Position numbers and translations under genes: made by a program. DNA of 64,000 bases, taken from positions 431,631-495,630 of the forward strand of contig NZ_NADJ01000039.1 in assembly GCF_002196705.1 (NCBI RefSeq), read 5' to 3'. Numbering within the stretch: position 1 is the first letter of the stretch; each line of letters begins with the position of its first letter. This DNA comes from Desulfosporosinus sp. FKB. Lineage in GTDB: Bacteria > Bacillota > Desulfitobacteriia > Desulfitobacteriales > Desulfitobacteriaceae. Of this stretch, positions 41,993-52,112 are shown one piece after another. Under the pieces are notes generated by a model. The model worked only from the letters and a program-made list of their open reading frames with translations, had not been told where the DNA came from and did not search any database.

Positions 41993-42439
41993 TTATTTGT
42001 GTTTGATTTTTCTCTTAATATTAATGAGTTTTTGAATATCTAACAGTTCATTGTCATCTTCCAACCGATAATGTACCCAACCGCCTTCACCACATGGATA
42101 ACGATTTTCCCATAATTCCTTTGTTTTAGGGAGCATATTATTTAACTCTTGAGATAATCTTTGCACTTCACTCTTACCTATTGTAATTGTAACGGTAAAT
42201 GAATCTTTTTCAAAAAACACATAACATAAAAGTTTATTTTTGTGGCTATATTTATATCCCCACCCATAGTTGTTACCGAATGGGAATTTTAGCTCACGTA
42301 TTATGTCATAATTATTATGCAAAAATGTTTCAAGTTTTGTCAGCCTCTCAACGGCTTCATTACCTAACAGCATATTTATTTCAGAAGATGAAGGCATCAT
42401 CGTCTTATCAAGGAATCTTTGGGTCTTTTTTTGACACAT
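41993..42439 (-). CDS. DUF3788-family protein
   Basis: The 148-residue protein matches the DUF3788 pattern: ETFLHNNYDIIRELKFPFG, GWGYKYSHKNKLLCYVFFEKDSFTVTITIG, and WVHYRLEDDNELLDIQKLINIK. The function is not established. AGAGG precedes ATG 42439. A decayed GyrI-like gene lies upstream in the same direction, a common neighbour type. Confidence 0.75.
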   Translation of the reverse strand: MCQKKTQRFLDKTMMPSSSEINMLLGNEAVERLTKLETFLHNNYDIIRELKFPFGNNYGWGYKYSHKNKLLCYVFFEKDSFTVTITIGKSEVQRLSQELNNMLPKTKELWENRYPCGEGGWVHYRLEDDNELLDIQKLINIKRKIKHK

Positions 42440-42481
42440 AGTTTAATACCTCTTTATTATAGGTGTCCACAGCTGGTAATT

Positions 42482-42705
42482 TCATCCATTACTACTTGGA
42501 TAATACTCAAAATTCAAACCATATTCAGTGTTAGGAGCATACCCAGCATTCGGTGGAGTTTTTTCAAAATATCTGTCCAAGCGTCCTCTGCTGTCATAGT
42601 CTGTTGCACATTAGCTATAGCACAATTAGTTCCTGGTATGCACTTATAGCACGCACCCGTTGGTATTTTATACACATTACGTCCAATATCATCATCTCCC
42701 TCTGG
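42482..42705 (-). pseudogene. Remnant of a GyrI-like / AraC effector-binding domain
   Basis: The minus-strand reading IGRNVYKIPTGACYKCIPGT, NVQQTMTAEDAWTDI shifts by one base in a T/A run to FEKTPPNAGYAPNTEYGLNFEYYPSSNG and stops. The W-x2-I-F-x-(9)-GY...FEYY layout is that of GyrI-like small-molecule-binding domains. The N-terminal two thirds are absent. Confidence 0.5.
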
Positions 42706-42859
42706 TCAATAAATAGTCTTCGCATTACCCATAGCGACTTAATCAATAACATTATAAATTTAAGTTTGCGAATTTACCAATAATGGTGACACCCAATGAG
42801 AATAAACTAAACGAGGCTTTTTGGGGAGTACACACGAGGCGTAAAGATTGGTAGTCCAA

Positions 42860-42890
42860 AAAAGGACTGAAATCAAAATTCAGTCCTTTT
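42860..42890. terminator. Terminator of the chemoreceptor gene
   Basis: AAAAGGACTGAA is exactly complementary to TTCAGTCCTTTT with a 7-base loop, directly past the MCP stop on the minus strand. Confidence 0.8.
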
Positions 42891-42914
42891 TCCTGATTGT
42901 ATTCATACAACAGA

Positions 42915-44699
42915 TTAAACTTGAAACGTTTCTGTAGCAGCTTTTAGCTCTTGGGCCATATCAGAAAGCATTTTGCTCCCTGTTGCGATTTGTTCTATCG
43001 AAGCAGCTTGTTCTTGTGTAGATGCAGAGACCGTCTGTGTTTGGTTCACGATGGTTTGACTCACCCTATCCAGTTCTTGAATTGCATCGACAATTTGAGT
43101 GCTTCCAGACGCTGTACGCTTTATTTCTTCAGAAATTCCCCGTATTTCAACAGATGTTGAACTCACTAGTTCACTGATTTCTTTAAATGTTTGCCCGGCA
43201 CTTCTTACGACATCCATACCCGCAGACACCTCTTTGGTCCCCTGACCCATGGTTGTTACCGCTTTTTGAGTGTTACTTTGAACCGCTGAAATTAATTCCG
43301 CGATTTGGTGGACAGCTTGACCGGATTGTTCAGCGAGCTTTCTTACCTCTTCAGCTACTACAGCGAACCCTTTACCTTGTTCTCCTGCCTGTGCCGCTTC
43401 AATAGCGGCATTCAGTGCCAGTAAATTGGTCTGTGAGGCAATACCCGATATCATTTCCACAATCTGGCTTATCTCTTTCGACTCGTCGCCCAGTTCTTGT
43501 ATGACTTCTGCAGAGGCACCCACTATTTTTTCGATTGTATTCATTTGTTCAATCGTTTGGTCAATAGCATTACTTCCCTGGAGAGCTGCTTCAGTGGCTT
43601 TTTCCGATGTGCTCACAACTTCTTGGGAATAAGATAACATTTTATTGATGCCATCCATAATGTTGCTAACAACCTCTCTTGATTTTTCGACGACTGCAAG
43701 CTGCTTCTCAGTTCCATGGAAGACATCAGTTATCGCCAAGGTAATTTGGTTGGATGCCTGAGCCGATTGCTCTGCTCCAATACTCAGTTCGTTTGATGTC
43801 GAAGCAACTTGTTCTGACGATAAACTAACTCTTTGAACAAGTTCTCGTAATTGTTTTGACATTGTGTTCAAAGAGTTACCTAAACGCCCAATGGCATCGT
43901 CGCCTTCCGCTTTAATTTCAGGAACGTTAAGTTTTCCATTGGCAACTTGAATAGCAGTTTCCGCCATCGGCTCTAGTTGTTTTGTTAATTTACGGTTAAC
44001 GATCAATGAGAAGCCTATGGAAACAAGTATTACCAATAACATTCCTGCAATTGTATACGTAATCGATAATCGATTTTCCTGATCTACTGACGCTTGGCGC
44101 TGAGCTATTGTCTTTTGAATATCATCCACATAATTTCCTGTTCCAACGATCCATTGCCAAGGCTTAAACTCCAATGTATACCCTCGTTTAGGGTATTGAG
44201 TCTTATCATTGGGGTCTGCTTTGGGAAACCAATAATTCACATAGCCTCCACCAGCGATAGCGGCTTTTCGGATCTCCTGAATATAGTAAATACCCTTGGA
44301 ATCTTGGGCATTATTTCGATTGGTTCCTAAAAGTGATTGATTTGTTCCATGAAAAACACAAAGGCCGTCGATAGTGTCTCCCCAAAAATAGCCTTGATTC
44401 TTATCTCCATAACGCATCTGTGTCATAACGGTTGTCGCCAGATATTTAGCCTGTGCTTCCGTGAGCTTTCCTTGCTGCTCTTGAGCATAAATCCCATTCA
44501 AGATACTAATGGCTTGCTGTGTTACAAAGCGAATATTTTGATCATAGCTTTCATTAAGAGCCTTTGTATAAATGTCCATACTATTTTTACTGTTCGTTTC
44601 AGTTTTATAAATGTTTATTGTGCCAACTCCTATGGCAACTAAAACAGATACAATAATTAAGGCTAAGATATTTCGGTTAAGTTTTTGTCGCTTGAACAT
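42915..44699 (-). CDS. Methyl-accepting chemotaxis protein with Cache sensor
   Basis: 594 residues: membrane helix at 12-32, an extracytoplasmic single-Cache domain (about 40-185; [46 protein letters not shown]), a second helix (about 210-232), HAMP (about 235-290) and a signalling domain ending in the hairpin tip [39 protein letters not shown]-type sequence. It senses a small ligand, often a carboxylate for this sensor, and controls CheA. Monocistronic; no che genes nearby. Confidence 0.94.
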   Translation of the reverse strand: MFKRQKLNRNILALIIVSVLVAIGVGTINIYKTETNSKNSMDIYTKALNESYDQNIRFVTQQAISILNGIYAQEQQGKLTEAQAKYLATTVMTQMRYGDKNQGYFWGDTIDGLCVFHGTNQSLLGTNRNNAQDSKGIYYIQEIRKAAIAGGGYVNYWFPKADPNDKTQYPKRGYTLEFKPWQWIVGTGNYVDDIQKTIAQRQASVDQENRLSITYTIAGMLLVILVSIGFSLIVNRKLTKQLEPMAETAIQVANGKLNVPEIKAEGDDAIGRLGNSLNTMSKQLRELVQRVSLSSEQVASTSNELSIGAEQSAQASNQITLAITDVFHGTEKQLAVVEKSREVVSNIMDGINKMLSYSQEVVSTSEKATEAALQGSNAIDQTIEQMNTIEKIVGASAEVIQELGDESKEISQIVEMISGIASQTNLLALNAAIEAAQAGEQGKGFAVVAEEVRKLAEQSGQAVHQIAELISAVQSNTQKAVTTMGQGTKEVSAGMDVVRSAGQTFKEISELVSSTSVEIRGISEEIKRTASGSTQIVDAIQELDRVSQTIVNQTQTVSASTQEQAASIEQIATGSKMLSDMAQELKAATETFQV

Positions 44700-44965
44700 A
44701 CTACGGCTTCCTCTCTGTTACAGTTAGTTGTATGTATTATTTATTTGTTATGCATCTCTGATATTCTCTGGATATTCAACATTTTTTTCATAAATCCTCT
44801 CTATTTTGTCAAAATGAGTCTTTTTCGGCATAATCGGTTACAATTCTGAAATATCAAAATTCAGCCTCCATTTCCTATGAAGCTGTATCTCCACGCTACT
44901 TTATAAAGTAACCGCAGGCAACATTTATTACTGAAAGTTATCTCCTGGATATTGCTCAAAACGAA

Positions 44966-44989
44966 AAGGCCCGTATGGCAACGGGCCTT
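44966..44989 (-). terminator. Terminator of the nitroreductase gene
   Basis: AAGGCCCGT and ACGGGCCTT form a perfect stem, followed on the minus strand by TTTTCGTTTT. The remaining 44700-45130 stretch contains an ACACTAA/TTAGTGT mini-hairpin (about 45054-45073) and no gene I can support. Confidence 0.7.
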
Positions 44990-45130
44990 GAACCTGGCAA
45001 AACCTATATTGTTGGGATTAATGGGCCATTTACGATAATATCGGCCACACTTCTACACTAACAGTATTAGTGTACCAGGAGGTGTCGCAATGGGAACTGT
45101 TGGTAAATGACCTTTTACAATTAATCATAT

Positions 45131-45769
45131 CTAAATAAACCAAGTCGTTACTTCTTCAACTGAAGCCATTGCTGGCTGAGGTGGATTTTGAGCAGGATAT
45201 CCTATTGCACAACCATCCAATCTATACTCACCCATAGAGAGATTTAACAAGCCGCAAAACTCGCTGTCCTGCTCCATTTGGCTCGTTATTGATACCAGAT
45301 GGAAGCCAAGTCCGAGCGACGTGGCCTTTAACCACATGTTTTCCATACAGTAGGAGATGGACTGGTGCTGTACATCCGGAATACCTTTCTTTTCAGCAAC
45401 GACTATATAATATGGCGCGCTGCCGATACCTAAAGGACCTTGTTGTGCGGTCATTTCTAAACGTTTCAGAAATCCTTGACCTTGAGTTTGCAGAAATGGA
45501 TTGGTATCCAGCTGTGACTTGAATTGTTCGGCAAGGACAGCAGCCTTCTTTTTAACAACGTTCGCTAGTTGAGTAAGGAGCTGATTATTACGAGAAATTA
45601 CAATAAATTTGCGCCCATCCTTTCCGGTGTTAGCTAAGGCGGCAAAAGGTGCTAAGACACCTGCCTGAATAATTGCCTCAATATCCTCCTTAGCAGGTGT
45701 TTCGGCAGTAAACATACGAATTGAGCGGCGGGATTTCAAGACTTCATCCAAATTTTGATTGCTAGGCAT
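45131..45769 (-). CDS. Nitroreductase-family protein
   Basis: 212 residues. LDEVLKSRRSIRMFTAETPAKEDIEAIIQAGVLAP is the FMN-binding start, and the C-terminal third (LGLGFHLVSI) and YRLDGCAIGYPAQNPP close the flavin site. FMN-dependent and probably NAD(P)H-linked; the substrate is unknown. It lies 20 bases downstream of the AlkD-like gene, in the same operon. Confidence 0.85.
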   Translation of the reverse strand: MPSNQNLDEVLKSRRSIRMFTAETPAKEDIEAIIQAGVLAPFAALANTGKDGRKFIVISRNNQLLTQLANVVKKKAAVLAEQFKSQLDTNPFLQTQGQGFLKRLEMTAQQGPLGIGSAPYYIVVAEKKGIPDVQHQSISYCMENMWLKATSLGLGFHLVSITSQMEQDSEFCGLLNLSMGEYRLDGCAIGYPAQNPPQPAMASVEEVTTWFI

Positions 45770-45789
45770 TTACTATTCCTCCTTGGGCC

Positions 45790-46482
45790 TTATTTTACTT
45801 TCAGTGTCCGCAAGTATGTCTTTGTTTCGTCGCTGATCCGGTAACTCTCAATCGCCTTCTGGATAGCTTTATTGTGCGTCCACTTCTCCAAACGCTGTTC
45901 CTGAATATACGGCAAGGACGCTTCATACTGCTTGGCCAATGCCGTTGCGAAATACCAGGCGATCATCATGTTGACATAGTATTCGTCCGACCGGAGACTC
46001 GCCACAAGCTCAAGCATCTCTTGCTGAAAAGCATCATCGAGATAAAAGCTCATCAGCATTCCAATCCCGAAGCGCACCGTATAGGTCCGGTCGGATAACA
46101 GCCAGACTTTGATTTTTTCGAAGAGTTCGGGCAGATGCTTTTTAAATATCTTTGGTGAAATCAAGTCACAGGTTGCCCAGTTGTCTATGTACGGCAGAAA
46201 CTCATCAACAGCGGCAACAACGGCATTATAATCCTTGATCGTTTCAATCAGGAAGCCGTGCAGGTTATTTTCCTCATAATACGCGTGCGGCAGGATTTTA
46301 AGAAACTCCAAAGCCTCCTGCCTTTTGGAAAATTCCCTGGCGAGCTTCCGCAGATCCGGCGTGCGGACGCCGATCACGGTTTCCGGGTTCACTGTCGGCA
46401 TAAGTTTGCTCGCAAACTCTTTGTATTTTAGATCCTGAAGCTCGAATAACCGACGCCGGATCTCTTCTTCAATATTGCTCAT
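45790..46482 (-). CDS. DNA alkylation repair protein (AlkD-like)
   Basis: The 230-residue all-helical HEAT-like-repeat protein shows GVRTPDLRKLAREF, IDNWATCDLISPKIF, MLMSFYLDD, YYVNMMIAWYFATALAKQY and THNKAIQKAIESYRIS. AlkD excises N3- and N7-alkylpurines without base flipping. The Asp/Trp in NWATCD match the active-site region. An MGMT-type gene follows nearby on the other strand, making a small alkylation-damage group. Confidence 0.9.
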   Translation of the reverse strand: MSNIEEEIRRRLFELQDLKYKEFASKLMPTVNPETVIGVRTPDLRKLAREFSKRQEALEFLKILPHAYYEENNLHGFLIETIKDYNAVVAAVDEFLPYIDNWATCDLISPKIFKKHLPELFEKIKVWLLSDRTYTVRFGIGMLMSFYLDDAFQQEMLELVASLRSDEYYVNMMIAWYFATALAKQYEASLPYIQEQRLEKWTHNKAIQKAIESYRISDETKTYLRTLKVK

Positions 46483-46592
46483 ATCATTCTACCCTTCATC
46501 AACGAATGTTATAATAACCGGAACTAATCAGCCTGATCACATTAACCGAATAATTGCTTAGAAAACAAGCCAAGGGCTATTCGATAGTTCAT

Positions 46593-46750
46593 CCAATCGT
46601 AAGGCTCCCGCTTCTCCTAGTGGAGTGATTTTCCTACCTTGCTTCAGTGGGGGAGAGTCCATCCTTCAGCGCGATAGAATTTGTTATGGGCTAGGCGCTT
46701 TCCTCAATCAACGAAGCACCGATGTTCAGCTTTAGCTGAACGAGTACACT
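46593..46750 (-). repeat. Dispersed palindromic repeat, copy C
   Basis: It contains the same parts as copy B in reverse orientation: plus strand starts CCAATCGTAAG and ends with TTCAGCTTTAGCTGAACGAGT. The repeat falls in a 440-base gap between an AlkD-like gene and an MGMT gene that shows no other feature. Confidence 0.75.
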
Positions 46751-46924
46751 ATGATACAATAGAAACGAAAAAAACGCAGCGCTACCATTCGTTATTTTAC
46801 CACAACAAGAACGAATTCGGAACTGGTGTTCGGTAATAATTTGGGGGCGGCTATTCATCTCGCCGCCTAAAGAGAATAGGAGTCTTCTCGCCGCAAAAAG
46901 ATAGAATTGGCCAGGTGAATTAAA

Positions 46925-47236
46925 TTGAACAGAAAAGAATTTTCTAATAAAGTTTATGATATTGTCAGGGATATCCCCCCTGGTAACGTCGCCACTTATG
47001 GAATGATCGCCGTTTTATCAGGTTACCCACAATGTTCAAGAATGGTTGGGCAAGCATTGCATCATGCCCCGGATTCTCACGACATCCCCTGCCATCGGGT
47101 TGTGAATCACCAAGGTCGTTTAGTTCCAGGATGGACAGATCAAAAACGGCTCCTAGCCAACGAAGGTGTTCACTTTAAAGAAAACGGATGCGTGAATTTA
47201 AAAAAGTATCTTTGGGACTTTGTATCAAAGACTTAA
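46925..47236 (+). CDS. Methylated-DNA-protein cysteine methyltransferase (MGMT, short form)
   Basis: 103 residues, just the C-terminal DNA-binding and active-site domain: VYDIVRDIPPGNVATYGMIA, the Arg finger region SRMVGQALHHAP and the IPCHRVV motif with the acceptor Cys. The N-terminal domain of Ogt/Ada is missing, as in many short Atl/MGMT proteins, but here the Cys is present, so alkyl transfer is plausible. Start TTG 46925, about 7 bases after AGGTGA. Confidence 0.88.
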   Translation: MNRKEFSNKVYDIVRDIPPGNVATYGMIAVLSGYPQCSRMVGQALHHAPDSHDIPCHRVVNHQGRLVPGWTDQKRLLANEGVHFKENGCVNLKKYLWDFVSKT

Positions 47237-47364
47237 CGCACTTGAAAATAAATATGGCCTGATTGTTTAGCCTCCCCGTCAAAATTGTCGATAGACATAT
47301 CTCCTGCCTCATGGGCTTTGCTGCCAAAAAGGAACAAATCTATGGACCCCTCATCGAAGAGTAT
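47233..47364 (-). other. Possible remnant small ORF
   Basis: The minus strand carries an open stretch ILFDEGSIDLFLFGSKAHEA through HIYFQVR and stop, with AGGAG 7 bases ahead of an ATA codon. No accepted start codon is present, and it overlaps the MGMT stop. It could be the tail of a lost gene or a gene with a mutated start. Confidence 0.25.
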
Positions 47365-47398
47365 GCCCTTGCTCCTTTCTAAAGAATTCGCCGTTAAT

Positions 47399-47926
47399 CT
47401 ACCCTCTGTATTTTTTCGTTAATCCTTTTAAGAAATTTCGAGCATACTTATCGCCGCACTCTTTATAATTCTTATGCCCTTCTCTTCGCAACAGAGCTCC
47501 CAGTTCTCCTTTTGTTACGATAATTCCTGTTTCGGCAAAGATATCTATCATCTCTTCACTTGTAAGGGAGAGCGCTATTTTCAATTTCTTAAGCAGGATA
47601 TTATTAGGATTTTCATTGTTCTTAAGCCCCGTACTTTCAGAAGACTCTGGTTTTTCATCCTGCTTTCCTCGCTTATATGTAATTAAACCATTTAAGAATG
47701 ACTCTAACATACTATTTTTGCATCTGATTCTTTCTTCCTTAGATTCCACATCACCCTGATCTTCAGCCGTATCATTATGACGATAAGGGTTCATTGATTT
47801 AATGAGCATCTTTTTTACCAAGTCTTCCGTTAGTTCAAGGCCGCCAAGCTTGAATATCTCGACCATCTCAGTATCTCTTAAATTTAGCGCATATCTTATT
47901 CTAACTAAAATATCATTATTATCCAT
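47399..47926 (-). CDS. DUF1456 (YehS-like) protein
   Basis: 175 residues with two DUF1456 repeats: NDILVRIRYALNLRDTEMVEIFKLGGLELT and ILLKKLKIALSLTSEEMIDIFAETGIIVTKGELGALLRREGHKNY, separated by a low-complexity charged linker. The function is not established. GGAGG precedes ATG 47926. Confidence 0.88.
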   Translation of the reverse strand: MDNNDILVRIRYALNLRDTEMVEIFKLGGLELTEDLVKKMLIKSMNPYRHNDTAEDQGDVESKEERIRCKNSMLESFLNGLITYKRGKQDEKPESSESTGLKNNENPNNILLKKLKIALSLTSEEMIDIFAETGIIVTKGELGALLRREGHKNYKECGDKYARNFLKGLTKKYRG

Positions 47927-48183
47927 CGTAATCCTCCTAAATCTTCCCTAGACTATCCATTATAGCATGAATATTTGATCAGCAGAGCTGACGATACCAT
48001 CACCATCAGAGAGTTTTTAGTGAAAAATGTTTTCGATAAAACATAACCTATCGACAGCCCAGTTACCAAAAGGTAACTGCCCCCACTTAAACTTCCGAAG
48101 TTTCTGTCTTAACGTATTATGCCCCTCTATTTCCATATACTAATCCAGATAATATGTTAAAGACAGAGGAGTGCACAAAAATT

Positions 48184-48552
48184 ATGACGATAAATCTAAC
48201 AAATCCAATTACAGAAAATCTGACGATCGAACAGCTTGCGGGGCAAAATGATGATTGCTTTGGTAAGCGTACCGGGTATGAGGTTATTGCCGATGACGAA
48301 GTTTTTGCTCTTATTCCCCAAGCTGAGGAAGAAGAAACCGCTCAAATTGGCGAGATTGTAACGGTCAGTTCCTTTGGGTTACCGAGAAGAGCTCAGGTAG
48401 TAAGGGTACTATCCGGCTTCGAAGACGACTATACAGATCAACGAATTATAGAAGGAAATGAAGTTATATACAAAGTTCAAGAATATACCTACAGTCAAAC
48501 GGAAGGTAAAAAAGAGTATAGTTATGAGATTAAGAAAGAGATTTTAAACTGA
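48184..48552 (+). CDS. Hypothetical protein
   Basis: 122 residues beginning MTINLTNPITENLTIEQLAG, rich in Glu/Asp and predicted soluble. There is no family I recognise. GAGGAG lies 12 bases before ATG 48184; an in-frame ATG at 48154 has no ribosome site. It is flanked by long gaps; the hairpin AGTTACC/GGTAACT at about 48061-48078 lies upstream. The 48553-48883 gap shows nothing I can identify. Confidence 0.55.
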   Translation: MTINLTNPITENLTIEQLAGQNDDCFGKRTGYEVIADDEVFALIPQAEEEETAQIGEIVTVSSFGLPRRAQVVRVLSGFEDDYTDQRIIEGNEVIYKVQEYTYSQTEGKKEYSYEIKKEILN

Positions 48553-48883
48553 ATATCGAAAACTCCCAATCAACCCAACGCAAAGATGTGAACGAAACCC
48601 TATTCGATCCTATTAGCAGCCACACGCCGGGCGTTATAGACGAGCGTTATAATATTCTCAAACTATACAAATATAACTGCAAAATTTAACTGGTAAATTG
48701 TTCACTAAAAAGCAACTAAGTACATATCTTAAGAACGTGCGTGAGTTTGCATTCTTTTTACAAAAATTTTACACCAGTTATCTTGAGAATTAACATTATT
48801 CCTATAGAATTGATTTAGGCAATCCGTCTAACCTCTTTTAGAAAACCCCATTCCAATTAATTGGTTAAGATTAAGGAGGAACT

Positions 48884-49156
48884 ATGTTTCTACATTCCTG
48901 TAAAGAACTATCCCAATTATCTCATGAAATTGATCGACTTTGGGTACCCGAACTACGCGCTGCCAGTGATAAGCTGACATTTAGCGCTATTAAGGAAAAG
49001 ATTCTGGAAATCCTGGGAGATTTATATGGTGAAAACTCCAGGGAATTTAGAGTAGTCAAGCTGACTAATTCGCCGGCCACTGTTGTTAAAGTAGTAAACC
49101 ATATTATTGAGCGAAACAACCAGAGCTCATCCCATATTAATGTAGTTAACATGTAA
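48884..49156 (+). CDS. Hypothetical small helical protein
   Basis: The 90-residue protein starts at ATG 48884, 6 bases after AAGGAGG. The sequence is helical (CKELSQLSHEIDRLW, LTFSAIKEKILEILGDLYG). I do not recognise a family and see no membrane segment. It is followed by a terminator-like hairpin at 49196-49235. Confidence 0.55.
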   Translation: MFLHSCKELSQLSHEIDRLWVPELRAASDKLTFSAIKEKILEILGDLYGENSREFRVVKLTNSPATVVKVVNHIIERNNQSSSHINVVNM

Positions 49157-49195
49157 GTTATACGAATAATTCATGGAGTATCAGAAATCAAAAAG

Positions 49196-49242
49196 GCGTT
49201 TTCCTCTCACTGTTGTCAAAGTGAAAGGAGAGCGCTTCTGTT
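49196..49242 (+). terminator. Hairpin after the 90-aa gene
   Basis: GCGTTTTCCTCTCACT pairs with AGTGAAAGGAGAGCGC (one mismatch, two wobbles), followed by TTCTGTTTC. It is also near the end of the convergent M50 gene. Confidence 0.5.
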
Positions 49243-49283
49243 TCAGTGTGCCAATTTGTATGGTTTGGCTGAGGGATCTCTAA

Positions 49284-50126
49284 TTAAAATCTTCTATATG
49301 TCTCAAGTATTTGGAGAGTATACCAGACACCTGAGCCTAAACCGGCAAGCAAACCAAAGTAGAGAACTGCAAAAATATTCCGTGTTTCAGGCGATACTTC
49401 GTAGAACTCTTTTTCGGTTCCTTTCCAGTGTTTATAGATTTGAATACCCCCTAAGATGATGATCAAAACGAGAATTGGATTGAAAGAGGTAATGGTAAAA
49501 TAAATCAAGATCGGTATTCCGATCAACCATAAATAAGGCGAAATCGCAGTAGTTACCCGGCCTCCATCCAGTGGATGAACCGGTATCAAATTAAACAGGT
49601 TAAGAAGAAACCCCGTATAGGACAGTGCTAAAACAAGTTTAGAGCCGGTAGCTAGATAGAAAAGAAATAATAGTCCCGCAGCCAAGGAACCTGCAAAAGG
49701 CCCTGCATAACCAACTTGAGCATCCATTTTAGCATTGACAGGAGGTTCTTTAAGCTGTATTAAAGCACCGACAAAGGGAATAAAAATTGGTCCTGAGACC
49801 GGCAGTCCTACCCATTTGGCCATAATATAATGGCCCATTTCGTGGGCAAAAAGTAAGGCGACAAAACCTACGGCATACATCCAGCCAAATGTCCAGGCAT
49901 AGATCACGATTGTAATAAGCATTGAAAAAGCAGTTGTCCCAAATTTACCAAGCTTTAATAAAACAAAGACAAATTTAAGCTTTGGTAAAACCAATAATAA
50001 TCCTGCTTTGAATTTTACCAATAGACCTATGATGACAGCAATTACACCGGCTAAACCTTTTTTCTTTTTGGGGGATAGTTCCGGAGGTACATAATTTTGT
50101 TGTTCAGCATGTACGTTGCTATCCAT
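49284..50126 (-). CDS. Site-2-type intramembrane metalloprotease (M50)
   Basis: The 280-residue membrane protein has the zinc motif HEMGH (in ALLFAHEMGHYIMAKWVG) and the second-ligand motif HPLDGGR. The N-terminal 35 residues (KKKKG after VPPELSP) are cytoplasmic, followed by an amphipathic and hydrophobic region, and about six helices in total. There is no PDZ domain, so it is a minimal S2P-like protein. The substrate is unknown. ATG 50126 follows AGAGGAGAAG; an upstream in-frame ATG is less likely. Confidence 0.85.
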   Translation of the reverse strand: MDSNVHAEQQNYVPPELSPKKKKGLAGVIAVIIGLLVKFKAGLLLVLPKLKFVFVLLKLGKFGTTAFSMLITIVIYAWTFGWMYAVGFVALLFAHEMGHYIMAKWVGLPVSGPIFIPFVGALIQLKEPPVNAKMDAQVGYAGPFAGSLAAGLLFLFYLATGSKLVLALSYTGFLLNLFNLIPVHPLDGGRVTTAISPYLWLIGIPILIYFTITSFNPILVLIIILGGIQIYKHWKGTEKEFYEVSPETRNIFAVLYFGLLAGLGSGVWYTLQILETYRRF

Positions 50127-50665
50127 TTTCTTCTCCTCTCTAATAGAGAATATTCTAAGGTTAGTACTTTGTAAGGCCATTAAGTTTCTAATCCGAGAAA
50201 TATTCTTAATTCAGACTTACAGTCTGACCATAACGATGCTAATGGATCTATAAGCTTCTTTAACTCATCCCATTTTAGAAAAAAAGAATATGAATTGCGT
50301 TTAAATGTCTAAAGGCCAAGTACCCTGCCAATTGATTCTTTAAACTTTCCGAAATAATAAAATCACGATAATTTGTAGCTGTTGTCATTTAAAAGTTTGC
50401 TATGCCAATGATTACCGCTTGGAAGATTGCCATCAATGTTTTTCCCGATGATTTTAAAAATACAGGTACTTGGAAAAGGCATCCCCTCGATCCAAGTTAA
50501 TCAAATCAACAGGAGACTTAAGGTGATGAGTAATTGACCTAATAGAGAGAAATACTTATCAGGGGAGCAGCCTTGAGAGCAGCTCACTCACATAATCAAC
50601 TCCCAATATTTTACTTTATTATAGATATTGTATCATCTGCGATCAGGCTTGTCATTTGAGGCAAA

Positions 50666-51583
50666 TCAATATTGAGCTTCGATTTCTTTTATCCGCCGAT
50701 AGAGTTCTTGGTTTACTGGTGTTGCTGCACCGTATTTTTCCCCTAACTCCAAAACTGCCCCAGAAAATAATCCCACCTCGCTAAAACGTCGGGCTTCCAT
50801 GTCCTGCCGCATGGATGGTTTGCCTTCCGGATTTAAGGTATCTAAGAGATTCAGCCAATAGGTTAAATCCGTCTCTGTCAAATTAATGCCTTCCTTTTCG
50901 GAAAGAACCATAACTTCTCTCATAGCGGCAATCATTGTATCTCTCGCCGCACCCTCTTTTTGAATCCCGCCATAGTTGCTCTCATACACCGCAACAGTTT
51001 GGTTGACACCGACATTGAGCATAAATTTACCCCACATGCGCCGGTTCATATCCGTTACTGCTTCAAAGGGTACCGCCATGCCTTCGAAAAATTGAGCAGC
51101 CCGTTTCACTCGTTCTGAGATGAGCCCCGGTTCGCCTTCGCCAAAGACCAGCATCCCCATATGGGCATAAGTTAATTGATTGCCAACTTTTACGGCATCC
51201 ATGCCCTGGGCTACACAGTAGAGAATTTTGTCCATCCCGTAAGTCTGCCCGATAATTTTTTCGCTGCTAATTCCATTCAGTGCCGATAAGATGATCGTAT
51301 GTTCCCCGACCTGATTTTTAACGGCTTTGACAGCATCCTGCAAACCATTGTACTTGACGGCAAAGATCAGCAGATCGGCCGGCTCTCCTTTGTCCTCAGG
51401 TGTCAGATAATTGAATCGGCAGCGCTCACCATTGCAATAAAGAGAATCCCTTTGATACCTTCGAATTCTTTCTTGATCAGCAATAATGCTTAAATCCCCT
51501 TGGGGCATTCTCTTGCTCAAATGATGGCCAAATAAAATTCCTAAGGCTCCTAAACCGATAATTGATACCTTTTTTATCTCCAT
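50666..51583 (-). CDS. Ketopantoate reductase-family oxidoreductase (PanE/ApbA)
   Basis: 305 residues: Rossmann motif SIIGLGALGILFGHHL at the N-terminus, FAVKYNGLQDAVK, and the C-terminal helical domain with the catalytic Lys in MNRRMWGKFMLNVGVNQ. It normally reduces ketopantoate to pantoate using NADPH; many paralogues act on other 2-keto acids. No pantothenate genes are adjacent. The 50127-50665 gap upstream shows no gene I recognise. Confidence 0.88.
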   Translation of the reverse strand: MEIKKVSIIGLGALGILFGHHLSKRMPQGDLSIIADQERIRRYQRDSLYCNGERCRFNYLTPEDKGEPADLLIFAVKYNGLQDAVKAVKNQVGEHTIILSALNGISSEKIIGQTYGMDKILYCVAQGMDAVKVGNQLTYAHMGMLVFGEGEPGLISERVKRAAQFFEGMAVPFEAVTDMNRRMWGKFMLNVGVNQTVAVYESNYGGIQKEGAARDTMIAAMREVMVLSEKEGINLTETDLTYWLNLLDTLNPEGKPSMRQDMEARRFSEVGLFSGAVLELGEKYGAATPVNQELYRRIKEIEAQY

Positions 51584-51619
51584 AACACAATAACCTTTCT
51601 CTCTATTAATATTGTATGT

Positions 51620-51769
51620 TTAGTTCCCAATACTTCGATCCACTAAATATTGCATAGCTGGGAACTTATCAAAAAAAGCTCGGGCCAGCTCGTTCCGGGC
51701 TAAGATGTCTTCCTCCGCCAAAGTACAAAATACACAATCAGGCATCTTACTTCCCCTTGTTACTTTCAT
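51620..51769 (-). pseudogene. Truncated HIT-family gene
   Basis: From ATG 51769 (after GGAAGAG) the reading MKVTRGSKMPDCVFCTLAEE and ARNELARAFFDKFPAM matches the N-terminal third of histidine-triad nucleotide-binding proteins, with the CxxC zinc pair. It then ends YLVDRSIGN. The HxHxH triad is missing. Confidence 0.65.
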
Positions 51770-51837
51770 CACTCTTCCTTTTTCGCCGGATCTTCCTAAG
51801 TTCCCTCCCGCCAATCGCTAATTTTCTCAAAATAACA

Positions 51838-51875
51838 AAATGGGACGCCATTATCAGGTGAATTGCGTCCCATTT
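51838..51875. terminator. Hairpin AAATGGGACGC / GCGTCCCATTT
   Basis: A perfect 11-bp stem with flanking A and T runs, upstream of the truncated HIT gene. The 51876-52112 stretch has no gene I can support. Confidence 0.65.
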
Positions 51876-52112
51876 GTTAATTCTATTCGTTTAAGTTCTA
51901 TCCGAAGAATTAAGTTCTTGCAGAAAGATAAGTTCTTACAGATTATTATCTCTGAAATGGCTATCGAGTACGAAAAGATCTAATATAAGCATTTAGAACC
52001 TTCCACCTGGCCCTCAATAACATAAGTATTAATAAAGAACTATTTTTCCTTCTATGCAGAAGTCCAAATGAAATGGGTTGATAATTATTGATTACTGACT
52101 AATCCCTTAAAT

